A stretch of DNA of 64,000 bases. Source: Verrucomicrobiota bacterium (GTDB lineage: Bacteria; Verrucomicrobiota; Kiritimatiellia; RFP12; UBA1067). The notes beneath the pieces were generated by a model. The model worked only from the letters and a program-made list of their open reading frames with translations. It was not told the DNA's origin and made no database searches. The DNA is taken from contig JAHFSX010000011.1 in NCBI GenBank assembly GCA_023269675.1, forward strand, positions 1 to 64,000. The letters are read 5' to 3'. The translations under genes and the position numbers were made by a program. Every line of letters begins with the position of its first letter. The stretch's first letter is position 1. Below are positions 55,001-62,551 of this stretch, in pieces.

Positions 55001-58000
55001 GACGCGGACGATGCCCTCATTGATAAACGTGGGCCCCGTGTAAGTGTTCGAGGCCAGCAGGTGGAGCAGGTTCGTGCCGTTCTTGACCAGCGTGCCGTCG
55101 CCGCTGATGACGCCGGCGAGCGCCTGCGGATAGGCGTGGCCGCCGAAGGCCAGAACGCCTTCGTTGATCACCGTCGGGCCCGAGTTGGAGCAGGCGCCAT
55201 TCAGGGCAACCGGCCCGCCGCCAAGCTTGATGAGCGAGGAGGCCGTCGTATTGTCCGCGAGGGCGGCGTTGACGGTCAGGGCGCCGGCCGAAAGGTTGAT
55301 CAGGGCCAACTCGCCGCCTGCCGTCAGGGCGGCCAGCGTCCCGTCGCCCGCCGCGGCGCCGATGGTCAGCGCCTCCGCGCCCGGCTCGACGACCAGCCCG
55401 GAGGCCAGCATCGTCTTGGTCGCGGTATCCACCGTGGCGGCCACGGTGCGGTTGGTCTGCTGCAGGGTGTTCACGCTGCTGGTCGAGGAGCCGCCCAGGG
55501 CGATGTTGCCGGCCACACCGTCAGCGGTGATGCGCACATGGGCATTGGCGTCGTCCGGGATGACCGAACCGGGCCCCCGCGCGGCGATATCCGTATAGGC
55601 GCCCGCATAGGCGGTGACGCCGAACGTGCCGTAGGAAGCGAAATCCTGACCGTTGACCGTGGCCCACGGGCCGAGGATCCCGCCGCTCAAAACAGGAGCC
55701 GCACTGAAGCGCACTTGATTGCGGTCGCTCAGGCCGAGTTCCGTTCCCTCGAAGTTGACGGTGCCGCCCGTGCGCGCGAGCGAGGCGAAGGTCAGCGCGG
55801 AGCTGCGGCCGGCGTCGGCCTGAGACGACGCCAGCGTGTTGCTGCCGGCGGCGACGGACAACGCGCCGGCCGTCTCGCTGTAGTCGGCCGCGCCGCCGTC
55901 GTGGGTGAAGCGCAGCGCGCCGCCGCTGAAGGTGAGCGGCATGGCGTTGGCGAGACGGTCTCCCGAGTTCGTGCCGGCGCTGTTGCGCAGCTCCAGCACG
56001 CCGTTTCCGGAGAGCGTGACTCCCAGAGAGTTGCCGATGGCGCCGCCGGCCCCGCTGAGCGTGAGCGTGCCGCCGGCCACCGCGGTGGCTCCGGTGTAGG
56101 TGTTCGCGCCGGTCAGCGTCCAGGTGCTGGAGTTCGACTTCACCAAGGAAACCGTGTGGACGCCGTTGCTGATGATGCCGTCGACGCGGTTACCGGACGA
56201 GAGCCCGTCGAGTTTGAGCGTCTTGCTGAACGGGGACGAGAGCATGCCCACGTTGCCGAGGATCAGGTCGGCCGTCGTCGGGTTGAGCATGGTGGTGTGC
56301 GGTCCGCCGCCGCTCAGGTTGATCGACTGCGCAGTGATGGAGGGCGCGCCGTTCAGCACGCTGGACGCCCGCGCCACGGTCAGGGTCACGCCGCTCAGGG
56401 TGAGATCGCCCACCATGTGGTTGATGCCCGCGTCGCCGCTGGCCACCCCGGAGAGCAGCGTGCCGTTGTAGCCGATGCCGAGGGTGACGTTGAAGGGGGT
56501 CTCGCCCGCGCCGTCGTGCGCCAGTTCGAGGAAGCCGTTCGGAACGCGGCTGTAGAAGACGACACGGCTCAGGCCTGCCAGCGCCAAGGGGTGCCGCAGC
56601 ACCAGCGTGCCGTCATAGATCTCCGTGTCGCCGCTGAAGGCGTTGGCGCCCGAGAGCACCCAGGTGCCCGTGCCGGTCTTGGCGAGCTTGTTGGTGAAGC
56701 CGGACCCGTTCGCGAACGCGCCGGCCAGCTCGCCGACACCGGCGGTGTCGCCGTCCAGCGTGAGCGTCTTGTTGCCCGCGCCGGAATAAACGAGGTCGCC
56801 GGTGAACTTCAGCAGACCGGCGCCCCCCTGCTCAAGGGTGCCCCCTCCCGTGGTGCCCGCCAGATCAAGCTGGCGCGCCACGGTCTCGCCCGTGCCGCGG
56901 TAGGTCAGGCGGGCCGCCAGGCTGCCGCTGCCGAGCTTGACAATCGACGCGGCCGCGCCCGGCAGCGCGGGCGTGCCGGCGACGACCAGCGCGCCCTCCG
57001 CCACGGTGATCGGGCCCGAGAGGCTGTTGGAACCGCCCAGCACCAGCTCGCCGGAGCCGTATTTGGTGAGCGCGGAGGCGGCGCCGCTGTCGTTGACGGA
57101 CGCGTTGACCGTCAGCGCGTTGGTGCCGTAGTTGAAGAAGGCGAGGCTCCCGCCGGCAGCGGGCGCGGACACGACCCCGTCGTTGGGCGCGGCGCCCAAC
57201 GTGAGGCCGGCCTTGCCGGCGTTGACGAGGAACGTCTCGGCCCGCAGCGTCTTTCCCGCGGTCGCCACCGCGGCGGTGAACGCCGTATTCTGCGTGAGCG
57301 AGCGGATGACCGTGACAGCGTCGCTCAGCGTGATCGGGCCGGTCGTGCCCTCGCTGTTGATCCGCACGTTGCTGGCGCCGTTGCTGACGATCGTGTCCCC
57401 ATAGGCGGCGATGTCGGTGTCGGGCGAGGCGATGCCATAGAGGCCACGGGCGCTGTCGTAGCCGGAAACGGTGGAGCCGTTGACGGCAATCCAGGTGAAA
57501 ATCGTGCCGTCGGCCTGCCCCGTGATGAAGATCCGGTTGCGGTCGCTTTCGCCGAGCCCCGCGCTCGAAATGCTGAGCGTGGCGCTGCCGACCCGCGCCA
57601 GAGAGGCGAACGTCAGCGTGGAGCTGTGCCCCGCGTCCGCCTGCGAGGTGCTGAGCAAGCAGCTGGTCCCGTTCACGGAGAGCGCGCCCGCCGTCTCGCT
57701 GTAGTCGGCCGCGCCGCCGCTGTGCGCGAAAGCCAGCGCCCCGTTGTTCAGCGTGACAGCCGCCGTGTCTTTCAGGCGGTCGCCGTGGTTCGCGTCCGCC
57801 CGGTTGTCCAAGCGGAGAACCGCTCCGTTCGTGACCGTGACGCCGGATGAGGCGTTGATCGAACCGTCCGGACCGGCCAGCGCGAGCGTTCCGTTCCCCA
57901 CGCTCGTCGCGCCGGAATAGGTGTTCGAGGCGCTCAGGGTCCAGGTTCCCGCGCCGACGTCTTTGTTCACCGGCATCCCCGTTGAGACGCCGTTTTCGAT

Positions 58001-59416
58001 CACGCCGGAGACTTCGCCGTCGCCGTCACCGCGCAGGCACAAACCGCGCTCCGAGGTGAACACCTTAATGCCGCCGCTCAGGATCAGCTTGCCGGCGTAT
58101 GACCAAACATGCGTGTCATTGTCGCCGCTGGTGAGCTCAATCCGGCCCTGTATCGTGTTGGTGCCGGACTCGTTGATGATCGCGCCCGTCTGCTTATTGC
58201 TGGTGCGGAGGGTGATTTCGGGCGGGACCACAACCGGGCCGAGAGCACCCGCCAGCTGCAGGCTCGGCTTTCTCGACGTCGTGTCCCCCACGATCGTCAC
58301 GATTTTCGCGCCGATACCCAGCGTGCCGCCGGTTGCCAGACGTAAAACACCGTCGGAGATCGTGACAGCGCCCTTAAACTGGTTGTCGCCCGACAGCGTC
58401 CATGTTCCCGTGCCGGTCTTATAAAGCGTATTCGACTTGGCGGAACCGTAATCGCTGAAGATTCCGCCGACCTCGCCCGCGGCGCCATCCCCCTGCAGCC
58501 GAAGTTGCTTGGCCCCGTTACCCGTAGTGACGATGTTCCCCGTCAAAAGCAGCGGCCCCGTTCCCGCCTGCTCCATCATGACGACGAGAGTGGAACTGGA
58601 ACTGCTGGTCAGCGACACGGTGCGGTCCGAAGTCTCTCCCGTGCCGGTATAACGCAACTTGGCATTGCTTGAAGTCGATCCGAACGCAACGTTCGTGCCC
58701 GCGCCCAGGTTGCTGTCCGTCGAGAACTTGTTGCCGAACCGGGCCACGCTAAGCGTCCCCGCGCCGTTGATCGCGACATTTCCGGAGAAGGTGTTGGTAC
58801 CGGACAGCGTCAATATGCCGGTGCTGGTTGAGGTGAGGTCAAGCCGGCTCGCCCCTCCGTTGGAAAGGGCCCCGCTGATCACGGTGTCACCCGCGCCCGA
58901 GACCGCCAGGGTTTTGGTGCCGGGGGTCCCGCCGCTCGGGGCGCCGGCCACATTTCCCGCCAGGGCCAACGCGCTGCCGGCACTGGCGTTCTGAAACGTA
59001 TAGGTGCCGGTCGCCGTCGTGACGCCGAGGTGGACCGCTGCGGCCAGCGTCTGCGTGTTCACGACCCCGTTGGCGAGCGAGATCAGGCCGCTGCTTTCCA
59101 TAACCAGCGTCTGGGCGTTGGCACCGCCGCTGCCGAGAATGTAAGGTGCCGCGCCGGCGGTATCGAAGGTCACCGTTTTAATGCTGGAAAGCCCGTCCAG
59201 CCCGACCGTGGTGTTGCCTCCGCCCGCGCCGTTGAAGGTCGCGGCATCCGTGCCGGAGGGGTACGGACTCGCGCTCCAGTTGGCGTCGTTGGTCCACGCG
59301 GCGTTTCCCGCCCCGGTCCATGTGCCGCTCGCCGCCAGCCCCGGCTGGCAAGCAAGCAAGGCAAGACCCGATACCATGACCGCCGCCACACGATAAAACC
59401 GCACGCTCTCACTCAT
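52025..59416 (-). CDS. Giant exported autotransporter-associated beta-strand-repeat protein, 2463 aa
   Basis: Paralog of the previous gene and the largest protein in the window. It has a signal peptide with VSGLALLACQPGLAASG, the same SGTWTGAGNAAWTNDANW head, dozens of PATR-type strands (NTFSGNVAINGAGTLSVA, NTYSGATSVGNGTLALAG, NTYTGATAVAGGTLTLSG), and the same end cap (YTLLTCSGIRSGAF, LPDSRWHLAYLADGT, VDGTLIRLQ). Both carry the module LDLGCTPDVGGTRAKDGLN or its variant. About 750 extra residues sit in the N-terminal third. No barrel, sortase or PEP-CTERM signal is visible, so the mode of surface attachment is unknown. It has its own promoter with the shared regulatory site. ATG 59416 follows GAGG. 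Confidence 0.88.
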   Translation of the reverse strand: MSESVRFYRVAAVMVSGLALLACQPGLAASGTWTGAGNAAWTNDANWSASPYPSGTDAATFNGAGGGNTTVGLDGLSSIKTVTFDTAGAAPYILGSGGANAQTLVMESSGLISLANGVVNTQTLAAAVHLGVTTATGTYTFQNASAGSALALAGNVAGAPSGGTPGTKTLAVSGAGDTVISGALSNGGASRLDLTSTSTGILTLSGTNTFSGNVAINGAGTLSVARFGNKFSTDSNLGAGTNVAFGSTSSNAKLRYTGTGETSDRTVSLTSSSSSTLVVMMEQAGTGPLLLTGNIVTTGNGAKQLRLQGDGAAGEVGGIFSDYGSAKSNTLYKTGTGTWTLSGDNQFKGAVTISDGVLRLATGGTLGIGAKIVTIVGDTTSRKPSLQLAGALGPVVVPPEITLRTSNKQTGAIINESGTNTIQGRIELTSGDNDTHVWSYAGKLILSGGIKVFTSERGLCLRGDGDGEVSGVIENGVSTGMPVNKDVGAGTWTLSASNTYSGATSVGNGTLALAGPDGSINASSGVTVTNGAVLRLDNRADANHGDRLKDTAAVTLNNGALAFAHSGGAADYSETAGALSVNGTSCLLSTSQADAGHSSTLTFASLARVGSATLSISSAGLGESDRNRIFITGQADGTIFTWIAVNGSTVSGYDSARGLYGIASPDTDIAAYGDTIVSNGASNVRINSEGTTGPITLSDAVTVIRSLTQNTAFTAAVATAGKTLRAETFLVNAGKAGLTLGAAPNDGVVSAPAAGGSLAFFNYGTNALTVNASVNDSGAASALTKYGSGELVLGGSNSLSGPITVAEGALVVAGTPALPGAAASIVKLGSGSLAARLTYRGTGETVARQLDLAGTTGGGTLEQGGAGLLKFTGDLVYSGAGNKTLTLDGDTAGVGELAGAFANGSGFTNKLAKTGTGTWVLSGANAFSGDTEIYDGTLVLRHPLALAGLSRVVFYSRVPNGFLELAHDGAGETPFNVTLGIGYNGTLLSGVASGDAGINHMVGDLTLSGVTLTVARASSVLNGAPSITAQSINLSGGGPHTTMLNPTTADLILGNVGMLSSPFSKTLKLDGLSSGNRVDGIISNGVHTVSLVKSNSSTWTLTGANTYTGATAVAGGTLTLSGAGGAIGNSLGVTLSGNGVLELRNSAGTNSGDRLANAMPLTFSGGALRFTHDGGAADYSETAGALSVAAGSNTLASSQADAGRSSALTFASLARTGGTVNFEGTELGLSDRNQVRFSAAPVLSGGILGPWATVNGQDFASYGTFGVTAYAGAYTDIAARGPGSVIPDDANAHVRITADGVAGNIALGGSSTSSVNTLQQTNRTVAATVDTATKTMLASGLVVEPGAEALTIGAAAGDGTLAALTAGGELALINLSAGALTVNAALADNTTASSLIKLGGGPVALNGACSNSGPTVINEGVLAFGGHAYPQALAGVISGDGTLVKNGTNLLHLLASNTYTGPTFINEGIVRVNQNSALGTAAAGTFIADGATLDLGCTPDVGGTRAKDGLNMQSELITVQGAGANGQGAIINNSTSQQSSAVGNLTLAGNTTVSANSRWDLRNGTFGMNDHGVTKIGADTLALTYENVVPGGDNAQIDIQQGALRIQVSSKLNGNSANTIRVRSGAALELYRVDNAQSWGVVCESNSTFNLTVESNASTQNRWTGPVTLLDGAVTLTGGTSSSHVGDLQGVVSGSGSITKTGAATITISGTNNTYTGETRIAGGRLVVTSLRNIGEACSLGLPEAANAGIKIGSGGSSYALEYAGAGDTSDRPIDMAGTTGGASIYQSGTGPLKLTANLAVSGTGSKTLAVRGNSLAPAEFAGVIANVGGNSIALTKADAGDWLLSGNNTYSGSTLKQGTGTLTVSGTNACSGGINVYDGRLAYIGSNACSGTVTVFGGALLIAGANAFTGEARVNGGALVYSGANAQGSANISLGYNTGSNGVMRVLPGADLTGTGAFLIGGATGSAAALYMTGGTVARTPADNQSNFGVGVGQNSYGYFNVSGGTLSNVRFQLGGTQDPKVGVGIGRVTGGTLSFSSWILIGRQTNSVGVLTLDGGIFNHVNAGQNVALAYGGGRGELNLTGGTLNSPGRSVSTGQYNAYAATGIVNLCAGTLAANAITNQPGAGVAVVNFSGGTLKACVNTPVFMPAELSYVNVNGPFGTYAGGAVIDTDGKNVTVSAPLRAPGGQGVASVALASPGSGYIGEPYVSLQGGGVGATAVANMEDDGNGAYRVASVTVTAPGWDYSAAPAVVFSGGGTTNQAVAAGVTLAPNTSGGLTKLGAGTLTLSGTNTYSGMTTVSNGTLRLGIASALPPNAPVTLAGGTLDLGGFTVTNSLTALGGLITNGTLQTVISPAGAGVVGTQALGLSAAAVRGAYLADVTAAGDSDRIAVTGNIDLAGLTLQIVDPGQLNTRKQYTLLTCSGIRSGAFTALNLPDSRWHLAYLADGTVKLVYVDGTLIRLQ

Positions 59417-59464
59417 AACCACCTCACATGTCATTTTGTGTTAATACTATGATTGTTATGTTTT

Positions 59465-59530
59465 ACGTTAGTCTTTCGCCCTTCCTCCAACAATGGCAAT
59501 AATGGGAACTGGACTTGTTTTTTTCGGAAC
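59465..59530 (-). promoter_or_regulatory. Promoter of the 2463-aa gene with shared upstream activator-like site
   Basis: Minus strand: -35 TTGTTG (59488-59493), 17-bp purine-rich spacer (GAGGAAGGGCG), weak -10 TAACGT (59465-59470). Upstream by 20 bp is ACTTGTTTTTTTCGGAAC (plus reading, 59513-59530), preceded at the same 5-bp distance by TGGGA as in the 31-kb copy. Confidence 0.55.
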
Positions 59531-59668
59531 CGACGCGGGGGCCGCACCGGCCTAAAACCGAGTCCTTCGGAAGCCTTCCCGCATGCGGCCGTCTGTGACG
59601 CCGACACCTCGTCCTTTCCGTCGGCGGCCGGCGCGCTGCTCGGCGCGTCCTGAAGGGGCCGGCCCGTT

Positions 59669-61057
59669 TCAGCGCGGGTTTCGCGGGTTGAATCCGCCGG
59701 GGAAGAGTTGCGCCCCCGGCATGAACAGGTAGAGGCAGGCGCGCCGGTCGCTCTCGCCCAAAAAAAGCGTGCCGTCGACGCCGGTGGCCATCGCGTCGAA
59801 CTGGCAGGCGCGTTTGGCGTAGTACGGGCTGCGGTCCACCGTCAGCGCGCCCCAGTCGCGGAAGCCTTCATCCCCTGCCAAGCCATAGCTGAAGAGCTTG
59901 CACGGCTCCTCGAACTCGCCGCAGAGCAGATAGAGCCGGTTGTCCGGCCCCAGCGTCATGCCGCGGACCCGCCGCGACAGGCGCGGCTTGCCGAGGTTGA
60001 CGAGCCGGTTCCGCTCCGCGTTGAGGCGGAAGAGATAGCCGTCGCTCGAGGAGCCGTAAAGCGTGCCGTCCGGCGCGGGCGTCCACGCCTCGATGACGGG
60101 ATAGCCGTAATAGTTCCACGCCTCGTAATACTCGCCGGGGATCTGCAGGTCGGTGCGCACCAGCTTCTTGGCCGCCGGGTCGTAATACACGATGCGGCCG
60201 TCCTCGCCCGACGTGTAGACGCGCCCGTCGGCCGCCACGTGGAGCGCGCGCGGCACGCTGCGCCAGGCGCGTTCCGGGCCCGAATAGACCTTGCGGTCGA
60301 GCAGGGCGAGGTTCTCGAGCGTCTTGCCCTTCTCCAGGCTCCACACGAAGAAGCGCGCGTCCGGATAGCTGATCCCGTACAGGCGGCGCGCCTTGACGTC
60401 GAGCGCCACCGCGTAGACCGTGTTGCCGCGCACGGGCACCCCGAGGTCCTCCAGCGGGCAAGCCTCGGACGGCAGGCGCGCGTCCGCATCGTGCCGGGCG
60501 GGATCGTAGCGGTAGAGGTGGCCGCCGGGGTAATCGGCGTACGGCGCGGCGATGTCCTTCCACAGCTGCTCCTCGACGGCGCGGAACCCGCCCTGGAAGT
60601 GCTGGGTCAGCGGCACGGCCGCCAGCATGCTGAGCCCGCCGCCGATAAGCAGCGAGCCGTCCGCGTCTTGCGCCAGCGCGTGGTAGACGCCCCGCGCGTC
60701 GCCGATGCGCCCGAGCGGGCGGACCTTGTTGATGGCGCGGTCGTACAGGAACAGGTGCGCGGCGCTCTTCCCGCTGGTCGCGCCGTAAACCATCCCGCTC
60801 CCGGCGGCCAGCAGGGCGGTGATGGGCGTGTCGTCGGCGTCGATGGCCGACACGTCGGGGTAGCCGAGGTCGCGGTAGTCCAGCCGATGGGCGTCGAAGT
60901 TGGGGTTGATCCACTTCTGCGCCCAGGCCGCAGGCGCGGCAACGGAAACAAACACGGCCAGAAGCGCGCTCAGCCTCTTGACACGCGCCCGACCTCTGAC
61001 CTCTGGCCTCCGACCTCCGACCTCTGGCCTCCGGCCTCTGACCTCCGACTTCCTCAT
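59669..61057 (-). CDS. Exported beta-propeller protein with heptamer-repeat N-terminus
   Basis: The 462 residues form a propeller-type repeat protein (LFLYDRAINKVRPLGRIG, LYRYDPARHDADARL, GRVYTSGEDGRIVYYDPAAK, GTLYGSSSDGYLFRLNAE) with no catalytic motif I recognise. Its signal peptide (VKRLSALLAVFVSVAAPAAWA) begins at about residue 25. The preceding residues (SEVRGRRPEVGGRRPEVRGR) are coded by nine copies of a 7-bp repeat. ATG 61057 is well supported: GGGAGG upstream and ATGA overlap with the stop of the preceding propeller gene, and no start codon is usable between the repeat and the signal peptide. Gain or loss of one unit would shift the frame. Confidence 0.82.
   Translation of the reverse strand: MRKSEVRGRRPEVGGRRPEVRGRARVKRLSALLAVFVSVAAPAAWAQKWINPNFDAHRLDYRDLGYPDVSAIDADDTPITALLAAGSGMVYGATSGKSAAHLFLYDRAINKVRPLGRIGDARGVYHALAQDADGSLLIGGGLSMLAAVPLTQHFQGGFRAVEEQLWKDIAAPYADYPGGHLYRYDPARHDADARLPSEACPLEDLGVPVRGNTVYAVALDVKARRLYGISYPDARFFVWSLEKGKTLENLALLDRKVYSGPERAWRSVPRALHVAADGRVYTSGEDGRIVYYDPAAKKLVRTDLQIPGEYYEAWNYYGYPVIEAWTPAPDGTLYGSSSDGYLFRLNAERNRLVNLGKPRLSRRVRGMTLGPDNRLYLLCGEFEEPCKLFSYGLAGDEGFRDWGALTVDRSPYYAKRACQFDAMATGVDGTLFLGESDRRACLYLFMPGAQLFPGGFNPRNPR
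60990..61052. repeat. Nine-copy heptanucleotide repeat at the start of a coding region
   Basis: Plus-strand unit [CT]G[AG]C[CT]TC, nine contiguous copies, ending five bases from the start codon of the minus-strand propeller gene. Seven is not a multiple of three, so the repeat is a candidate contingency locus. Confidence 0.9.
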
Positions 61058-62409
61058 TTGGGACCTCCCTCTTCCGGCGTGTAGCTGAGCAAGGCCATGC
61101 TGAAGGGCCACTTGTTGTCGATCCGGTTGGCGACCCGTTTGGGATCAGGCTCCTCGAGCGCCCCGACGAAGTAGATTTTGCCGTCCCGCTTGCCGGTGCA
61201 GGCCCCGCCCAGGCCGAACACGCGCCGCCCGTCGGGCGCGCGCATCAGCCCCAGCTCGCGCCGCTGGCGGGCCGCGATGTCGTACACCACCAGCACGGAC
61301 TCGGGCGGCACGTCCTTGCCCGTGAGGTGCGCGGTGAATTTGCGCTCGTCGGCCACATCCCAGGAAATCCCCGCATAGTCGAACGCCACGGACACCACCG
61401 GCGCGTAATAGATGCGGTGGTCGCGCGCGATCGTCATCGCCAGCGTCGACACCGGGATCAGGCTCGGGTCGGCATCCAGATAGCGCTCGGCGCACATCCG
61501 CACCAGCGGCGTGACGGTGCCCTCCGGGCCGGCGTAGGGGTCGAACTTGAAGAGCATCGAATCCCCCACCACGATGCCGTAGGCCACGCGGTCTTTGGCA
61601 TCCCATTCGACCACGCGCCAGTAGACCTTGCGGTCGATCAGCGGGTTGGACATGGTGCGCGGGGTCGCCCGCGGATCCAGCGGCACGCGCGTCCCCCGCA
61701 GGTCGAGAAGGCGGTCGCGCTTGGGGTCGTACTTCCAGATGCGCCCGATCGGGAAGGAGCCGTACACGTTGCCCTCGTCGTCCGCGAAGATCGTGCGGCA
61801 GATGTCCCAGTCGTCCACGCGTCCGAGGTCGGAGGTCACGCGCGTCTTCAGGTCGAAGGTGTAGAGGTGGCCGTCCTCGGCCAGCCCGTAGAGGCGCTGG
61901 TATTTCGGCTCCAGCACAAAGCCGAGCAGCCCCCACTGGCGGTTGATCTGCCCTAGGTTCTCCAGCTGCCGTTTTTCCGGGTCGTACCGGAACCAGTTCG
62001 GCCCGCGGTAGCTCGCGGGGTCCACGCATTCAGGGCCGGTGTCCTCGCAGAAGTCGCCGAAGTAGATGCGCCCCTGGGCGTCCTCGCCCATGCGTACGTG
62101 GATCTTGCCCGTGGTGCGGATGCCTTTGCCGCGCTCGCCCTTGAACTCGGTCATGTCCGCCACGTGCAGCATCGTCTGCGTCTGCGGGTCGAACTCGAAG
62201 AAGTGCGCCGCCTCGGCGTGCGTGCACAGGCCGATGTAGAGCTTGCCGCTCTGCGCGGCGTACAGCGCGCTCCACATGCTGTCCTCACGTTCGCTGCCGC
62301 CGGTGAAGCGGTACGGCTGAACCGTGACGATCTTCTGTTCGGCCGCCCCGGCGCAGCTCGCCGCCAGCAGGGCCGCCCCCGCCACCATCCGCCAAATCGG
62401 TCTCTTCAT
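61054..62409 (-). CDS. Exported beta-propeller protein, first gene of the large cluster
   Basis: The 451 residues have a signal peptide (about 1-22) and propeller repeats such as GKLYIGLCTHAEAAHFFEFD, GRIYFGDFCEDTG, NWFRYDPEKRQLENLG, GNVYGSFPIGRIWKYDPKRD and RRVFGLGGACTGKRDGKIYF. It is distantly similar to the next gene (61057) and may bind or sense an oligosaccharide, but no enzymatic motif is evident. GGAAGGGA precedes the ATG. The promoter upstream carries the shared regulatory site, and the gene diverges from regulator 2. Confidence 0.82.
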   Translation of the reverse strand: MKRPIWRMVAGAALLAASCAGAAEQKIVTVQPYRFTGGSEREDSMWSALYAAQSGKLYIGLCTHAEAAHFFEFDPQTQTMLHVADMTEFKGERGKGIRTTGKIHVRMGEDAQGRIYFGDFCEDTGPECVDPASYRGPNWFRYDPEKRQLENLGQINRQWGLLGFVLEPKYQRLYGLAEDGHLYTFDLKTRVTSDLGRVDDWDICRTIFADDEGNVYGSFPIGRIWKYDPKRDRLLDLRGTRVPLDPRATPRTMSNPLIDRKVYWRVVEWDAKDRVAYGIVVGDSMLFKFDPYAGPEGTVTPLVRMCAERYLDADPSLIPVSTLAMTIARDHRIYYAPVVSVAFDYAGISWDVADERKFTAHLTGKDVPPESVLVVYDIAARQRRELGLMRAPDGRRVFGLGGACTGKRDGKIYFVGALEEPDPKRVANRIDNKWPFSMALLSYTPEEGGPK

Positions 62410-62430
62410 AAAATCCCTTCCATAGTCCCC

Positions 62431-62497
62431 ATGATAGGGGTACCCTCCCGAATCCGCAATTTCTGAAACGCGAACTCGGCTTACGTTTTTGCGAAGT
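62431..62497 (-). promoter_or_regulatory. Promoter of the large cluster with shared upstream activator-like site
   Basis: Minus strand: -35 TTGCGG (62454-62459), 17-bp spacer with TCGGGAGGG, -10 TATCAT (62431-62436). The site CTTACGTTTTTGCGAAGT (plus reading, 62480-62497) lies 21 bp upstream of the -35, as in the 31-kb promoter. Confidence 0.6.
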
Positions 62498-62514
62498 TAA
62501 CCCCCGGTTGCCGC

Positions 62515-62544
62515 TTGCGTGGAATCAGGCTGACCGCGTATACT
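62515..62544 (+). promoter_or_regulatory. Promoter of regulator 2, apparently leaderless
   Basis: TTGCGT (62515-62520), 18-bp spacer, TATACT (62539-62544). The ATG at 62552 starts 8 nt after the -10, so transcription would begin at or beside the start codon. No Shine-Dalgarno is present. Confidence 0.55.
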
Positions 62545-62551
62545 GCTCCCC

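Noticed and set aside
54704..57850. 1048-codon plus-strand frame inside the giant repeat gene
   Set aside because: Repetitive antisense shadow; the minus strand has the PATR motifs and a continuous 2463-residue frame.
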